Positions 1-13,335 of a stretch of 64,000 bases of DNA are shown one piece after another. The notes beneath the pieces are model-generated. The model saw nothing but the letters and a program-made list of their open reading frames with translations. It ran no database searches and was not told the DNA's origin. A program made the position numbers and the translations under genes. Within the stretch, counting starts at the first letter, position 1. Every line of letters starts with the position of its first letter. The DNA comes from Cristatella mucedo (taxonomy: Eukaryota > Bryozoa > Phylactolaemata > Cristatellidae), in NCBI GenBank assembly GCA_009760855.2, contig WPIO01000090.1, positions 310,001 through 374,000 on the forward strand, in the 5' to 3' direction.

Positions 1-310
1 GGGTTACATGCACTGGGTCAGCATGCAAATGTGGTTAGTGGCAGCATGAACAGTGTCAGCATGCATAAGCACATCGAGGACGAATCACAAGGACCCACTA
101 AATGCTGTCCTAAATAGGTATGTTTTTAAGTTTCTTTTAAATGTGGTCAGGTCAGGGGATGTTCTGATGCAGGTCGGGAGGGAGTTCCAGGCTGTGGGAG
201 CATACGAGCTAAATGCACGGTCTCCAAAGGATTTAAGGTTTGTACGAGGTATTTCTAGACTGTTGGATTCCGAAAAGCGAGTAGGTCAAATCACGGGAGG
301 CCATACTTAA
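1..310 (-). mobile_element. LINE-A fragment, C-terminal coding part and 3' UTR
   Basis: On the minus strand this matches the C-terminal end and 3' UTR start of LINE-A, as in the better copy at 55148-56255: the stretch for LKSFGDRAF and PKAWNS followed by the CATGCTGACCC-type 3' UTR. The terminal tail is outside the window. It is a 5'-truncated, decayed copy, not a host gene. Confidence 0.75.
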
Positions 311-596
311 TTTAGAAAAAAATGATCTTACCTCATGGCTTTTATTTATTTAGTCTTTTGAGTTGCTTGTGTATTTCGGCTTGTGAGGCTTGCTTGCAGT
401 TTGTGCTGGCTTGCTTCAGTTGACAGTATAGGCGGTCCGAAGTAATGCCATGTTTTGGTTAGTGTCCTGGATCACTTCAGGAGCAGTGCGACGTGCTCAC
501 TTGCGCCACCCTTCTTATTTCTCTGTTCGTGTCTATGCCAAAATCGTGGTGTATCGCCTCAGCAATGGTCCACCGGAGTGCTGCAGTCGAGGATTT
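311..596. other. Intergenic or intronic stretch, nothing recognised
   Basis: Between two LINE-A pieces, with no splice-bounded open frame or known repeat that I can support. It probably belongs to an upstream intron of the MARK gene, because the first recognised MARK exon lies at 1466. Confidence 0.4.
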
Positions 597-985
597 AATA
601 ATAATAATAATAATAATAATAATGCACCTGATAAAGCGCCCTCAGGGAACTTAATCTCTTTCTAGGCGCTTTACATTTGCTGCAAAGGGAAATGCAGTAA
701 GTAAAATCATGCTTGAAAAACAAACATAATGAATAACATGGTTAGGGGTGACATGCACAGGGTCAGCATGCAAATGTGGTAAGTGGCAGCATGCACAGTG
801 TCAGCACGCATAAGCACGTGAAGGACGAATCACAGGGGCCCACTAAATGCGGTGCTAAATAGGGGTTTTTAAGTTCCCTTTAAATATGGTCAGGTCAGGG
901 GATGTTCTGACGCAGGTCGGAGGGAGTTCCAGGCTTTGGGACCATAGGAACCAAATGCACGGTCTCCAAAGGATTTAAGGTTTGA
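597..985 (-). mobile_element. LINE-A 3' end with (TTA)n tail
   Basis: A run of AAT/ATA trinucleotides (597-623) is the reverse complement of the LINE-A tail. It is followed by the conserved 3' stem-loop segment (AAAGCGCC ... GGGCGCTTT in sense) and the 3' UTR, then the end of the coding part (PKAWNS). The copy is cut off near 985. Orientation is minus and the element is 5'-truncated. Confidence 0.8.
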
Positions 986-1465
986 GATTAAGATTTGATT
1001 GTAAGATTTGACTAAGATTTGACTTACCTCCCCCCTCAGACATTGTGCCTCACATCTGTCTTTGAGTCCCTTGCAGATACTTATAACACTGCTTTGGACT
1101 GTCATGCTCTAGGTATGTCGATGTCAGCGACGTATGTGCCAGTGACCAGCCGATTCGGACTCTAGCTGCATGCACTGCCAGCCTGCCGTGTCAGCACACC
1201 TTGAAGGACTAGGCGGCTAGATGCCACCACAGTCCTAAATGGTTGTGGCTGCCTCGGCATGTCCCCTGTGACTAGCTCGACATTGCCTGTGACGTGTTGC
1301 CTGTGACGTGTTGCCTGTGCTCCCGGCCCGACTGTTTGCTGACGAGAGGGCAGATCATCATCGTCGTCGTCGTCGGCAGTTGTTGCGCCACCGGCCGACA
1401 CAGCCGACCTTGTGCATTGGTCATGCATCATTAGCAGCCAGGCCTTTTGCTTGCTCCCTCGCCAG
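986..1465 (+). other. MARK: MARK intron DNA just upstream of exon A
   Basis: GC content rises here and there is a short (TCG)n run near 1356-1376 and a duplicated TGCCTGTGACGTGT unit near 1287-1315. The last 25 bases are a pyrimidine-rich acceptor tract ending in CCAG at 1465. Open frames exist on both strands, but none carries a recognisable domain. Confidence 0.4.
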
Positions 1466-1683
1466 GTGGATCCAGTGCGCACTCGTCCCAGCACTCGTCG
1501 TCCCACCGCACATCCGGCCGGACCGTCAAGGATGCACCGAGCGTGCCCACGACCGCGGGAGCAGCCGACGGCGTCCAGTCCAACCGCTCGCGGACGCCTG
1601 CCAGCATTCAGCAGCAGCACACCCCTGCACAGCTTATGTCGACCGAGGCGCAGCCTCGTATCGACACACTATCTGATGGAGTG
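1466..1683 (+). CDS. MARK: MARK spacer exon A
   Basis: The acceptor is a pyrimidine tract plus CGCCAG. The donor GTG|GTGAGG follows residues LSDGV. It starts in phase 1 and ends in phase 0, and the phase-0 end joins exon B without a stop. It encodes about 72 residues rich in Ser, Thr, Gln and Ala (start [14 protein letters not shown]), as expected of the disordered MARK spacer after the UBA domain. There is no conserved motif of its own, so the call rests on phase, composition and position. Confidence 0.7.
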
Positions 1684-4600
1684 GTGAGGATGGCAGGTTC
1701 ACCCCCCCATGCATTCTTTGGTTGCTTGTGCATCAGGTGCTGCTTTACTGCCTGCTAGCAATTGCAGCTGCCCGATGAGACAGGCCTGCTTGTTTTCAGT
1801 TCGTGGGGCACTCTCAAGGTCTGCATAACAAGTCAATGCCTATGATGACAGGTGGCATAGCCACTGTGAGCTGTATTTCAACAGGTTAGCTGAGTGCAAC
1901 CAGAACTAGTTTTAAACATTCACCGACAGATTAGGAAAGATTAAAACAAAGCAGATATGATTTTGCAGATAATGTATTTTTTGTGCTCGTCAGGCTTTTC
2001 TTGCCGCATGATTAAAGGCAGTCTTGATTTTCGGTGGTGCCATTTCGTCTTGGTTGCTCGAGATATTTTTTGGTTGCTTCGTTAGCAGGCTATTGTTTTA
2101 GCATCAGCTGGCATCTTGCTCATTGTAGGTGGTAGTTCTAGTGTCGTTTGAACTTAAGTTCTGACGGTTTACCTTCCTATTAGTTTTCCATGACTGTACT
2201 CCAAAAAATGATGCTGAACTGGTTAGCCACCATTATTCCATAGCTTGTTAGCATCACGGACCAATAGGTCGGTTTGCCATCTTAAGAATCCACAGGTGCA
2301 TTAGATTTTGCTTTGTAGCAAGCTAAGGTTTATGCTGTGCAATCCTTGAGCATACGTGTTGCTTGCGGAATCTCGATGAAAGTTGATTCTTTCAGCTGTA
2401 AGCTGAAATGCCGTAGCAAAGCTGAGAGCTAGCAGAAACTAGTTCTCCAAGGCTTTCGTTTTTGTATGACCCAGTCGTCCTATCGTTTGGCATCGTAAAG
2501 CCATCGTACAGCTTCTTTGTTTCCGCCGTACCAAGCTGCAATTGCTACTTAAGGAATATTATAGCATACACAAGATTTTTGAGTGCCCTTTCGATGTGCA
2601 CTATATTTTGGCCTGTTGAATGCAGTGCCAAAATTTGTCCTGGAGGCAGCACTGTGCTTTGCTTATCTGTCAGTGTTCGATAGCAACTCTACTATCTCAA
2701 AAAATTGGCGTAGGAAAATTCACCAAGCTATCTGCTGGGAGAATATTACCATGCATATAGTAGCACTTAAGCATTCAACAAATGTTTAATGTAGGCACAT
2801 TAGCATAGAATAAAAGCCATTTTAAAGGCATCTCCAGTCTCACGATGTTACTTTTAAAGCAACATTTTCTTTTCCTCGGCCACGTGTAGTTGGGATTACA
2901 CTGTGCAATACGGATGTGCTGTGTCTGAGCCGTAGAATTTCTTCTTGCTGGCAGTCATTCCCACTTTTGCTGGCAGTCATTCCCACTTTTGCTGGGTAAT
3001 ACCTGGCCATAGAGGAAAAGGGCTCATAGCAGTAAGAGAGCTCGGAGACAGCGAAGAATCGGCGATGTCTTGCGTTGTTGATCTATTTTCTTTGGATTAC
3101 AGGGAGTCAGGCCCTCTTTACAGTCATCGATGAGGAAATCTTCCCAGGGATCAGCCGTGTCTCAGACACCAGAGCAGCCTGCTGTCGCCTGGTCGACCGG
3201 GGCTAATAACCATGTCGTGCCACCGGCCACCAGCATGACGTCACCAACGTCTGCCACAACTACCCATTCGCGACCTCAACCTAACATTGTGAGGCATCAC
3301 ACAATGGGAGCCCAGGAAGGACGTGGCGCAGGCACACCTGTGTGGCAGTCATCGAGTGCTGCGCAGCCCGGGGCTCCATCGCAGCTGTCGCATGCCAGCG
3401 CAACGGCAACCATCGCTGAGGCTGACGTCCATCATACTCCCAAGTAAGCCCATTCTTTATTAACGTAGCCTGTCAAAACCATGAATTCTGGCCATAAAAC
3501 AAAATAGCACTATATTATTTAACTGCAGAATAAAGCACCGTGCAATTTCAGTAGCAGTTTAATTTCAAGCTGACGACACTGTATCTAAATGCATTGCCAC
3601 AAAAGTTGCTGTGTTCAATTTTTGTGGCTTAGGCTGTAACTCTTCCTGAACGGGTCATTACCGACCTGAAAGAATCCAGCCCCGTTGAGGGAGACCCGAG
3701 TATGCCCGAATTATGGACCTCTGCAATTCTGACTGCTTCGGTGTTTTTTTCAAGCTTGTCCTTTTAGATTGCCCTTCCCCCATCTTTGCACCAAGGCTCT
3801 TTGCACCAAGGCCTAGCCAGCAGGTACTCTATTAGGTGGTAGAAAGGTGACTTAGTGTTGGCACTTGTACCTTTTCGTATCGTTTAGTGGCACTTGATTA
3901 CTTAATGGAAATAACTCGAGGAGTAGGTCATTTCAGCGACCAACGATATTGCTGTAACGATGTGGAAGTCGTACTATGCAAGTTCCCCTAAACAGCAACA
4001 GCAATGAACCTATATAGTTTTTTATTGTACTAAGGTCACTTATGTAAGTTCCTTTAACAAATGTGAATACTGATTCACATGCCAGATCTGACCAAACCGG
4101 AAGCATGCCTACAGGTATATGAATACTGAAGGCAAAATTGGTTCTCATAGCCGAAAGTTTTTGTTTAATCAGAGCTCGATAAAAATGTATACAGTTTTTG
4201 GTTATACAAATTATTGAGGGCTGTGATATAGTTTTATTTCATCTTTCCTCATTTAGTGATTTTTCTATATTAAGAAATAATTATGCGATTTTCAGTCAGT
4301 AGAGCAGATTGACCTGTCAGGTCAGTGAAAATCATACTCAGTCCAAAATAAAATTTAAGTATTCCTATTATTTCTCGGGTTTAGGCTATGGGTTTAGGCT
4401 AATTATAACCATAATAAGATGCGTGCATTAGTATTTGCTCTAATCGACCTATTCAATCTATTTAGGACTAAAGCTTTACGTAGTCTAGAAAAAGCACAGC
4501 GACTGATTAGTGATAGTTGCATGCACAATGGCAGTATGCAAAAGCTCAAAATGAAAGATTCATATGGGTGGAACAAATGAGCGGGGAAGTTGCGGGTTTT

Positions 4601-7600
4601 AGTTGCTCTTTGGATATCGTCAGGTCAAGGGATTTTGTGATGTCAGTGGGTATTGACTGCAAGGCTTAAGCAGTTTCTACTCGGGCGAGCGTTTGGATTC
4701 AAGACACCCGAAATTTCGATGCTACATCATCAGTTTTGACGGGTAAGGAGTGAACACATGTGGCTGATGGGAAGGCTCTTAGTTTCATAGGTCGGGTTCG
4801 AAGAATTAACCTGGCAGTCTACCTCTTAGTGGTAGATCAGAGACTTCCAAACAGCCGGCCAATCAGAAACAGACCGAGAAAGTAACACAGATTCCGTCTT
4901 CATAGATGTGGGGGACCAGTCAGTTCTGCTTAAAGAATTTGGAATACAGGAGTTTATTGGTAATTAAAGCTGCATATTCAAGAATCGTGGAACAATTTTA
5001 ATGACTGGTTTATGGTAGCAGATACATGTCCTTAAATAGCTCTTGTTCAATTTCCATTTGCTGAAGAACGAGGCTTCATGACCATCACACTTCCAAGATC
5101 TCTGTTGTTTCCTCCCCTCGCTAGAGAGTGGCCTCGGGTGGCTCCAAGTGTGAGCACCTTTGCCTAACTTCTTCGTAATACCTTCGGGTATTACGCTGTG
5201 ATCTTAGCTGTGACTTCCCTTGGGCTGTCCTCGAATATGCCACTCAAAACATCTGCTCAGCGTAATGTGTGAGTCGCCATTAGTCAGTATCTACCGGCTT
5301 GTCCCTGAATTCAGCGTTAGCTCTTTCAACCGATCTGCTATCAAACCTTCGAAATTTAAGTTTAAAGCAATGTTGATGATTTGTTGTGGTGTAGCTCACT
5401 CGCCATGCTTCAGAATGCTGACTAGTTAACTAGTCGACCGTCGGCCCTTACTTGAGTTCCTTACAAATGTGTTGGTGCTTTGCCTGCAGAGCTGGCTATG
5501 GGTCAGATTCTTAAAGTTCCTCTGTTAGATTTCTGGTAAGTATAAACTAAGGGACCTCTTGTCCATAATAAGTTTGTCCAGGAGAAGCTAGGTGCATTTC
5601 TGCTGACCGAGTGGCAGATGACGCCTGCTCTGATGGCTGTGCCCCCGAGAACACACCACCCTGGTTTTCGTTCTTCCAGTCCATGCGGTTTGAAAAGGCG
5701 GGTGGCGTGATTGCTGTCGTTGTTCGTGAATCGTTTAGCTATAAGACCTGGAGCTGTTCGTAGGAACCCTCGGTTCAGACAGCTGTTATCAGATCTCCAT
5801 CAAAGACCATGCCTCTCGCAGTTGTAATCTACCGACCTCTTTCTGGCTGTGTAAGCTTGTTTATGGAAGAGTTTTTGGAGTACACCACTAAATTATTCGT
5901 GTGTGACACGCCGTTATTGATCGCAGGACTTTCACGTTGACAACCTAAGCGACAGCCAGCCACGTCTGATAATAATTTCTTGCCGGTCTGAAGATCTTTG
6001 GTTTTATCCAGCGCGATAATCATGCCATTCATATCGGTATTCATATCCTGGATTCGTTTATCACTAAGGATGTCACTGACCGTGCTGTTCTCTATCGACA
6101 GCCTCGATACATTCACTGATGCAGTGAACATGAAACCTAAGAGTGCCCTTGATGAGAATGTTCCCTTAAATTCTGTTCATGTACGTAGTAATGCCGATTT
6201 CTTTCAACATATGCATTAGTAGAGACGAATTCAGTTATTCAAAATATTTCAAACGATTCACATTCTTAAGCTAAGGCTTGAAAGTCGCTCGAAATCCAGG
6301 CCTGATGGTGGTCTAGCCAATTTCAAAGACTTCATCTGAGTCTATTTTCGGCAGCCTAGAAAAGCCCGGCTTCTTTCTTTCACTCGAAAACTGAAGTCCT
6401 GACAATTGGCTAGGCAGCATACCCAAGTCCTTCAAATCGGCGATCATTAGACCGATGATAAAAACTGTGCATAGATTCAGAGGTCCTAGCAAATTATGGC
6501 CCGGTTTCCTGTCTTCCCTTTTTGCACCTTTTTTTTTAAAAGATTCTCGCCAAGCAGCTTGTAGTATACATTTCAAAGAATAAATTGTCGGAAAAATTTC
6601 TGTCGGGATTCATTCGAGGACAACACTCCATTGAAACTGCACTCTCCTCCCTGTAATCAACGACATCCTGTGCAGCAACGATGACGGGAATGTCACTGCC
6701 CTAGCTCCGTTGGATATATCAGAAGCGTTTGACACCAGTGATCACGATATCCTACTTGAACGATCAAGAATGACGATCGGACTGGCAAACGAGACACTGG
6801 CTTGGTTCAAATCGTACTTGTCCGATCGTGTCGAATCCTGTCGTGTGTGGTTCATGTCTCGTCCACAGGACCAGTCAGCTGTCAACTCCCACCAGGTTCA
6901 TGCTCGGTCATTTGGTGTTCTCCATTTATACCGAGCCTTTGAGTAAAGTAATTTGGGCCCATGAAAATCGGCTATTACTTTTATGCCGACGATACTCGTC
7001 TGTATTTGTCGTTTAAACCAGCCAGAATCTGCAGCAGTGACTGATGAAATGAATGCCTGCCTTGCAGACATTCGATCCTGGATGTCATCAAATTTCCTTG
7101 AACGTAACGATGATAAAGCGGAACTGCTACTCATAGTACACCCCCAGCGGGCGGCTGGTCTTGAAGACTTGGGTCTTGTAATAGGTAGGGCTGCCGTGTG
7201 ACCATCATCATCATGTGCTTGGAATTTAGGTCTTGTCTCACAACTACCTAAATTTTGAAAGTTTTATTAAGAAAACTGCCTTCACAGGTAGCAATCACGT
7301 CTGATCTAAATCGAAAATTAAGGACTGTCTACCTCAGGGGCTTGCAAACATTTAACCAGGTCTTTGGTTCCATCTATGCTGGATAATTGCTATTCCATTT
7401 TGGCCGGGCTATCTAAAAAAGCTACTAGATCTTTGCAGTTGGTGGAATGGGTGGTGATGGACTGTGGCTGCAAAGCCACTTAGCAAATCTCTGAGGTTTG
7501 ACCATGTGTCTAACTTGCTAAAAAAAAAAAGCTAGGATGGCTGTGGGTTGATCAACAGATACGGAGCAAATTTTGTATGCTGACCCACAAGGCCCACCAC

Positions 7601-10600
7601 GACTTGGCACCTTCGTACCTAGCTGAGCTGCTGCACCAGTTTAAGCCTCCTTAAGTCCTCATGGCCTCTATGACAATAAATTAGCTGTTCCATTTCTTTG
7701 CTCAAAGACCGTTTGCGATAGAACCTTTTGGTGTGAAGGTCCTTGACTCACTTCCACAATTCTCTGGTTACAGTTACTCTGTTGCTGCCGACTATGGAGC
7801 GCATTCTTTCTAGCTGTCCTGGGGCGCTACTTTCACACTACTCACTACCTGAATTGCCCTCCTGACTCAGCTATACTTCTCAATTGCTCTGTGTAATGTG
7901 GGATGAAGTCTGTTGGCTCCCGAAAGCCGATGAGGCTTAAGGTTCGCAATGGAAAACTCTCCTGCGAAGCATCCACTTAGTCTTTGTGGCTTTGTAGGGT
8001 TATAGCCGGGGATACATTGCATTACGTTGCCAGTTGTGAGGGAGTGTAGCTGTCACAGCCCATCAACGAGGCTAGTCTCAACTCTAACTCTTACACAGCA
8101 TAAACATGGCTGGTTCGAAGCTAGTTTGATTTCGAGACAATTTATGGGTGTCACGACTCTGAACGTTCGCCAGTGTTGACACAGCTTTGAGGGAACTGAA
8201 GCAGGCTATTTGTGAACGATTTGAGGTCGATTTGGGGCTCAACACGATCAGATTCAGAGGAATGGGTGGTATGATTGGAAGCTTGATGAGTAAGTATTTC
8301 AGATTGCTTAGTTGACTTTTAAGATTATTTTATCTGAATGAGTTTTGTGCAGTGATTTGTCTTTTCACACAGTATTGGATTATGTACATTTAAGCGTGTG
8401 CACAATCAGCAGTGCCCTCACAGCGTGCTGCTGCTGTGTGTGCTTTCGTTGCAGCTCGGCTTCTCGCGGAGCTGGTGACGGTGCTGGCATCACAGGAGCT
8501 GGCTCAGCCACCTTGCCCAAAAACAAGATGGAGCAGGCTCCGCGTGCATCCGGTGCCGGACTGACCGGTGCCATCAGTACCGACTCAGCTTCTCAGCTTG
8601 GCGCTGGCGCTGCTGCTGCTTCAGCAGCGAGCATCGGACCAGAGCCCGGCATGAGGGCATCAATAGGCAGTGAGATCCCGAGTACGCCGGTCGCGGCCAG
8701 GTGAGCAAGAAATGGCCTTTGCTGCAGCCGAGTTTTTTCGGCAGCCTCGTGAGCCGTCGCTCCGCTTTCCTGTGGCTTGCTGTATCGGAGCCTCTGATTG
8801 GTTGGCTTGCCCTACGCAATGTCAGTGGCAGGCTACAGCCGCGGCCAGACCGATTGGGTCTGGGGCCGCTTGCACTTTCGTAGCAGTATCAATCTGATAT
8901 CTCAACCGCTGTCCGCGTTTTGCCGTGCTCATTGGCTGCAGGTACCGGCAGCCGCTGAGCACCAGCCTCACTGGCGAGCTGTCGACGCTGCTACCTCCGT
9001 CGTCGGGAGGGGGTGTGACCGCCAGGGTCACCGGCAGCAGTGGCACGATACATTTGTAAGGATGGCCTCTGCCGTGGCTGCAAAACAATACCGACGGAAG
9101 TGTCGTCTGTTGATCCGAAAAAGCCTCGTCCTACCTTGACCTCACCCTCGTCGTCCGCATGTGCAAGCCCCAGCTCCTTCTGCCCTGGCATGGCCGTGGC
9201 ATTGTTAAGCCATTGATCCGATAATCTTGACGCCTTGCTTGTGTCCCTTCGGTTGTCCATCAGCTCTGCCTACAGCCCGACGTCTCTCGTGTCAACGCTC
9301 ACCACAACCAGGTCGCGTGTCATACCCAGCACACCCGGGTCATTCGTCTGTCGATCGCATGTGCTGAGCCAATCTGCCAATCTGCAAGTGTCGCTGCCGT
9401 CGGCGTGTCCTCCACGACCTCGGCAAGGTGCTTTCCTCAAGCTGTGAATGTCATGATGCCGCGGGCTCGAAGACTCCTAACCCGGCCCAGGTGCTTCCCG
9501 TCACTCTTCCTGCAGTCTCTTGCTGTCTGCCTGAGCCGCCTCCTCGCCCTCCACCAGGAGTGCTGGTTACATGCATGCGCGCCCAGCGCTCATCGTGTTT
9601 TGCACCATCTTCATTCTACCACGTGCCTCCTATGAGCATCGTTTGCAAGGCAGTAATAGTAATAACTTTTAGCAAATGCGCCCCCTTTTGCATTCTGACT
9701 AGAAGCACCGATTCGGCCTTGGGCGATGGCAATGAAAGTGTTAAATGAAGAATAGTGAATACCGAATCTAATGGCAGCCTGTCTAGTTACCACAGTATGA
9801 TTTCTGCCTAACAGGTGTAAGAGGTTTCGACTCTCTCTTATGCTAATCATCACATGTCTCTCTCGTCGTTCATCTCTATAGCTCTCCGTCTAGCGGTGTT
9901 TCAGTTTTTGTCTATGCGTGTGCATGTGCTTCCCTCCTGGTCTGTCTGTCAGTTGGTCTATTATATGCATTATCCTGTGTGTATATTTATCTGTCTCTCT
10001 CCCCCTGTCTGTCTCTTATTTATGAATGTGTCTATCAAGCATTCTGTGCATCTTTAGCCTATTTCCCAATCTACACTCGAGTGCAAAAGTATCGGTAAGG
10101 CTATAGAAAGGACGCACGACCAAAAAATCTAGTCTTGTATCAAAAGCATGACAGCAACCTGCTGTCATGATGTAACCATGCTGTGCATTAATAAGCTTAC
10201 GTAACACACGAGCAAAGTTTCTATGCAATTAATTAATGAATTTGGAGTGCTAAATTAAAGTTGCACCACCAATGTTAGTAATTACCTGTCTGAGATGCTG
10301 GCGAAAAGAGCAATTCACAAACATCCAGTGGCCTGGTTTGCCCTATTGGCTAGGTACTAGCCTTTCACGACCGAGGTTACTTTTAAAGTGCTAAACCAAA
10401 TTCACCAGTGACTGAAAAAATATTGAACACACTTAGCCGTGTTCTTATGGCCTTTGTCCTACCGGAGCACAAAGTGTCCCCGGAAAGGCTCATTGTACTG
10501 CTACGTTTTGGTGTAGCTGTAAATGGACGTCGTACATCAGGTTACTGCTTCCGAAGCAGCCCCTGACCGTGACCTCTTTGTGCACAAATTACACTATCCT

Positions 10601-11442
10601 GAAGGTAGTTATCCTTCAAACCTTCATAGGAGTAAGGATGCGCGCACTGAATACTTCTTTAATGCCAAAATGGAAATATGCTGTCTTCCCACCGTCTGAC
10701 TTGGCTCTAGTCTTCGTGGATCCAATGTACTCTTGCCCTAGTTCATTGCAAACAAGTAACTTTGTGCTTGACGGGCTCTCAGTAGCAACCTGCTGGCTTT
10801 GAGTGTGCGAGTCCTAGTAAGGGTGCAACGATGCCTGAAGATTGACAAACTTATTCTTGTCCAGTCTGTCTTCGAAGGCGTTGCGCTATTTTGTGGGGCC
10901 GAGTTTCTTTGCATTTTCTCTGTTGCCAGTTCTAACCATTCATCCAGGTTGGACCTCACAAACTGTCACCGATTAGCAATTGTTGTTGACCACTAGCAAC
11001 GTTGCTAACAATAATATTGATACACTTATATAGCATCCCCAGGAGACATGAACTTCTTTTCAGGCACTTTAAATATAGTGGACAGGAATAATATCAATTG
11101 GCTAGTGATTACTTGCATGACGTTAGCACGAATAAGCACACAAAGGACAATCCACACGGACCCAGCAAATGCTGTGATGGACGTGTGTGCTTTCAGCTTC
11201 ATTTTAAATGCAATCATGTTAATGGATGTCGTGATGGCATTGGCAAATGAGCTTCAGGCTTTGAGAGCATACAAATTCAAGGCAAAGTCTCCAAAAGGAT
11301 TTGACACTGGTTCGAAGCACAGCTAAACAACTCAAGTGCAAGCAGGCCAATGGTGCGATTCCTACCCTGATTGGGAAGTAGTTCGGGTAGGTAAGTCGGA
11401 GCAAGAGAATGTAAGGACGTAAAAGTGAGTGACACAACCTTG

Positions 11443-11487
<45 letters not shown>

Positions 11488-13294
11488 TGCGTGCGCGCGC
11501 GTGTGTATAGACACACACACACACACACACAACACACACACACACACACACTTCTCGATAGGGAGCCAATGCAGGTCGGTGCCATGAAAAGCCCACAGGT
11601 AGGCCTCGTAAAGGCAGTCAACTTGCTGGGCATGTGGATTGGCTGCTAGGTCTGCTATTATTGCCTGGTGGTAGGAAGTGAGCAAAGGCTGAGCGATTTT
11701 GTTTTCTTGCCACTGCATACGTGTAAGTACTTTCAAAAGACAATGCAGTTGCTTTCAATGGGCTATACAATGTGAAAATTTGAAATTTTTAGATGAGTTT
11801 ACTTGGTCAAAGATGCATTCTCCACTTATATTTCTGTCGTTTACACTGATTCATGGAAAGACTGCTAAATCGTCGTTGGGCACATTCGTTCTCTGTGACA
11901 GGTGATGGTGCAAAGGTCGAATGCCTATTGCTTAGCACGAACAAGAGGTTGCCTATACCTTTGCTCTTGAGTGTGCACATCTTTCAGTCTCTTTAGGTCT
12001 TCTAAGCAGTCACTGTGCTTTCTCACGCTTATCACCAGCGAGTTGGTCCGACCTTTAAAGGCTCATCAAGTGCTACAGTTGTCCGGCAAGTGGGTATGGC
12101 CGCTAGGCACCATGTGCCGCCTGCTCGAATGAGCCTGGTCGGTGCCTTAAGTCATGTCCATCAGTCGATCCAAGCTCTAGCCACACCCAACAGGCAACAG
12201 CAGGATGGCTATAGGTGCCAATGTCCCGAGTGGGCATGCGACGGAAGGGCTGGCAGGACTACATACCGATCTACCTAGTTCCATGCCCCGGCGAGTGCAG
12301 CAGTGCTTGAATGTGGTGGTGCTTCTGCAGGAAGTAGCTACTGAAGCACACTCGAAGTATCTCTCTTCACAGCGAGCGCCGTTGCTCGAGCCTGCGTTCT
12401 CTACTTTTTGGTCGACCAAGGTGAGTGCTCTCCGTCCACCGATGTGCAAGCTGATTCCCTTCAACTCCCAGTCGTTCCGGTGCGCGGTGGTATCAGCCGT
12501 TGCTGCTTGCATTGGAACTCCTCTTCAGCCATTCGTATCGTTCACTGTCCATGGCTCTCAGGCTTTTCCCAGCATTCTGCTTATAAGTTGCGAAGAGAGC
12601 CACCACGGCTTTAGGCAAATGCAACATCGGCGCGTTTCGTCGGCGATCTGGTTAAACGCAAGCCGAGGGGCGGTACCCCGACGGGTGGAGCGTGGAGTGC
12701 CCTTGCCCCGACGGGTGGAGCGCGGAGTGCCCTTGCCCCGAGCGGTGGAGCATGCATCCATAAGTGTGAGCAGTGCTTGCCACAGGGCAGTCAGCTAAAG
12801 GGACGTGACTTCGGTGGCTGTACGGGCACCGTGGTCTGCTGTGCCGCGTAGTCATGGAAGCATCCAGAGCAGTACGCAGCGCTCTCAATCTGCGGCACAG
12901 CAGCTCACGAGTGTGAAGACAACGGCTGGCGCCTTGCTTGTATCAACGACTGCAGGCTGCACTCATGTCAGCTTGTGTTCCTTTGGCTGTACGTGATTGG
13001 CCCCCACCGTGTAGAAGACCCGAGCATGTGGGCTATTTTCAAAAAGCGCATGTGCTGCTGTGTCTGACATCGGTATTTGGAGATCTCGAGAAGTATCTTG
13101 AAAGGATGTGCGCGTGCCTGGAAGCAAATTATCTTCTCGACTGCTCGCCCTTCCTGCGGGAGAGGTTGCCTTCTGCACGTACATAACCCATGCTGAAACC
13201 TCGTTCTGTCTTTTATCGCGTTCTCTCCTCTTCTTTCCATGCGCGCTTGCACAAGGCGCTAATTCAGCATCGGCACTATATATCCGCCTGTGTC

Positions 13295-13335
<41 letters not shown>

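Noticed and set aside
12205-12798. 197-codon frame as a separate gene or MARK exon
   Set aside because: It shows no domain, spans a 30-bp minisatellite, and its only strong donor is in a phase that does not fit the neighbouring exons.
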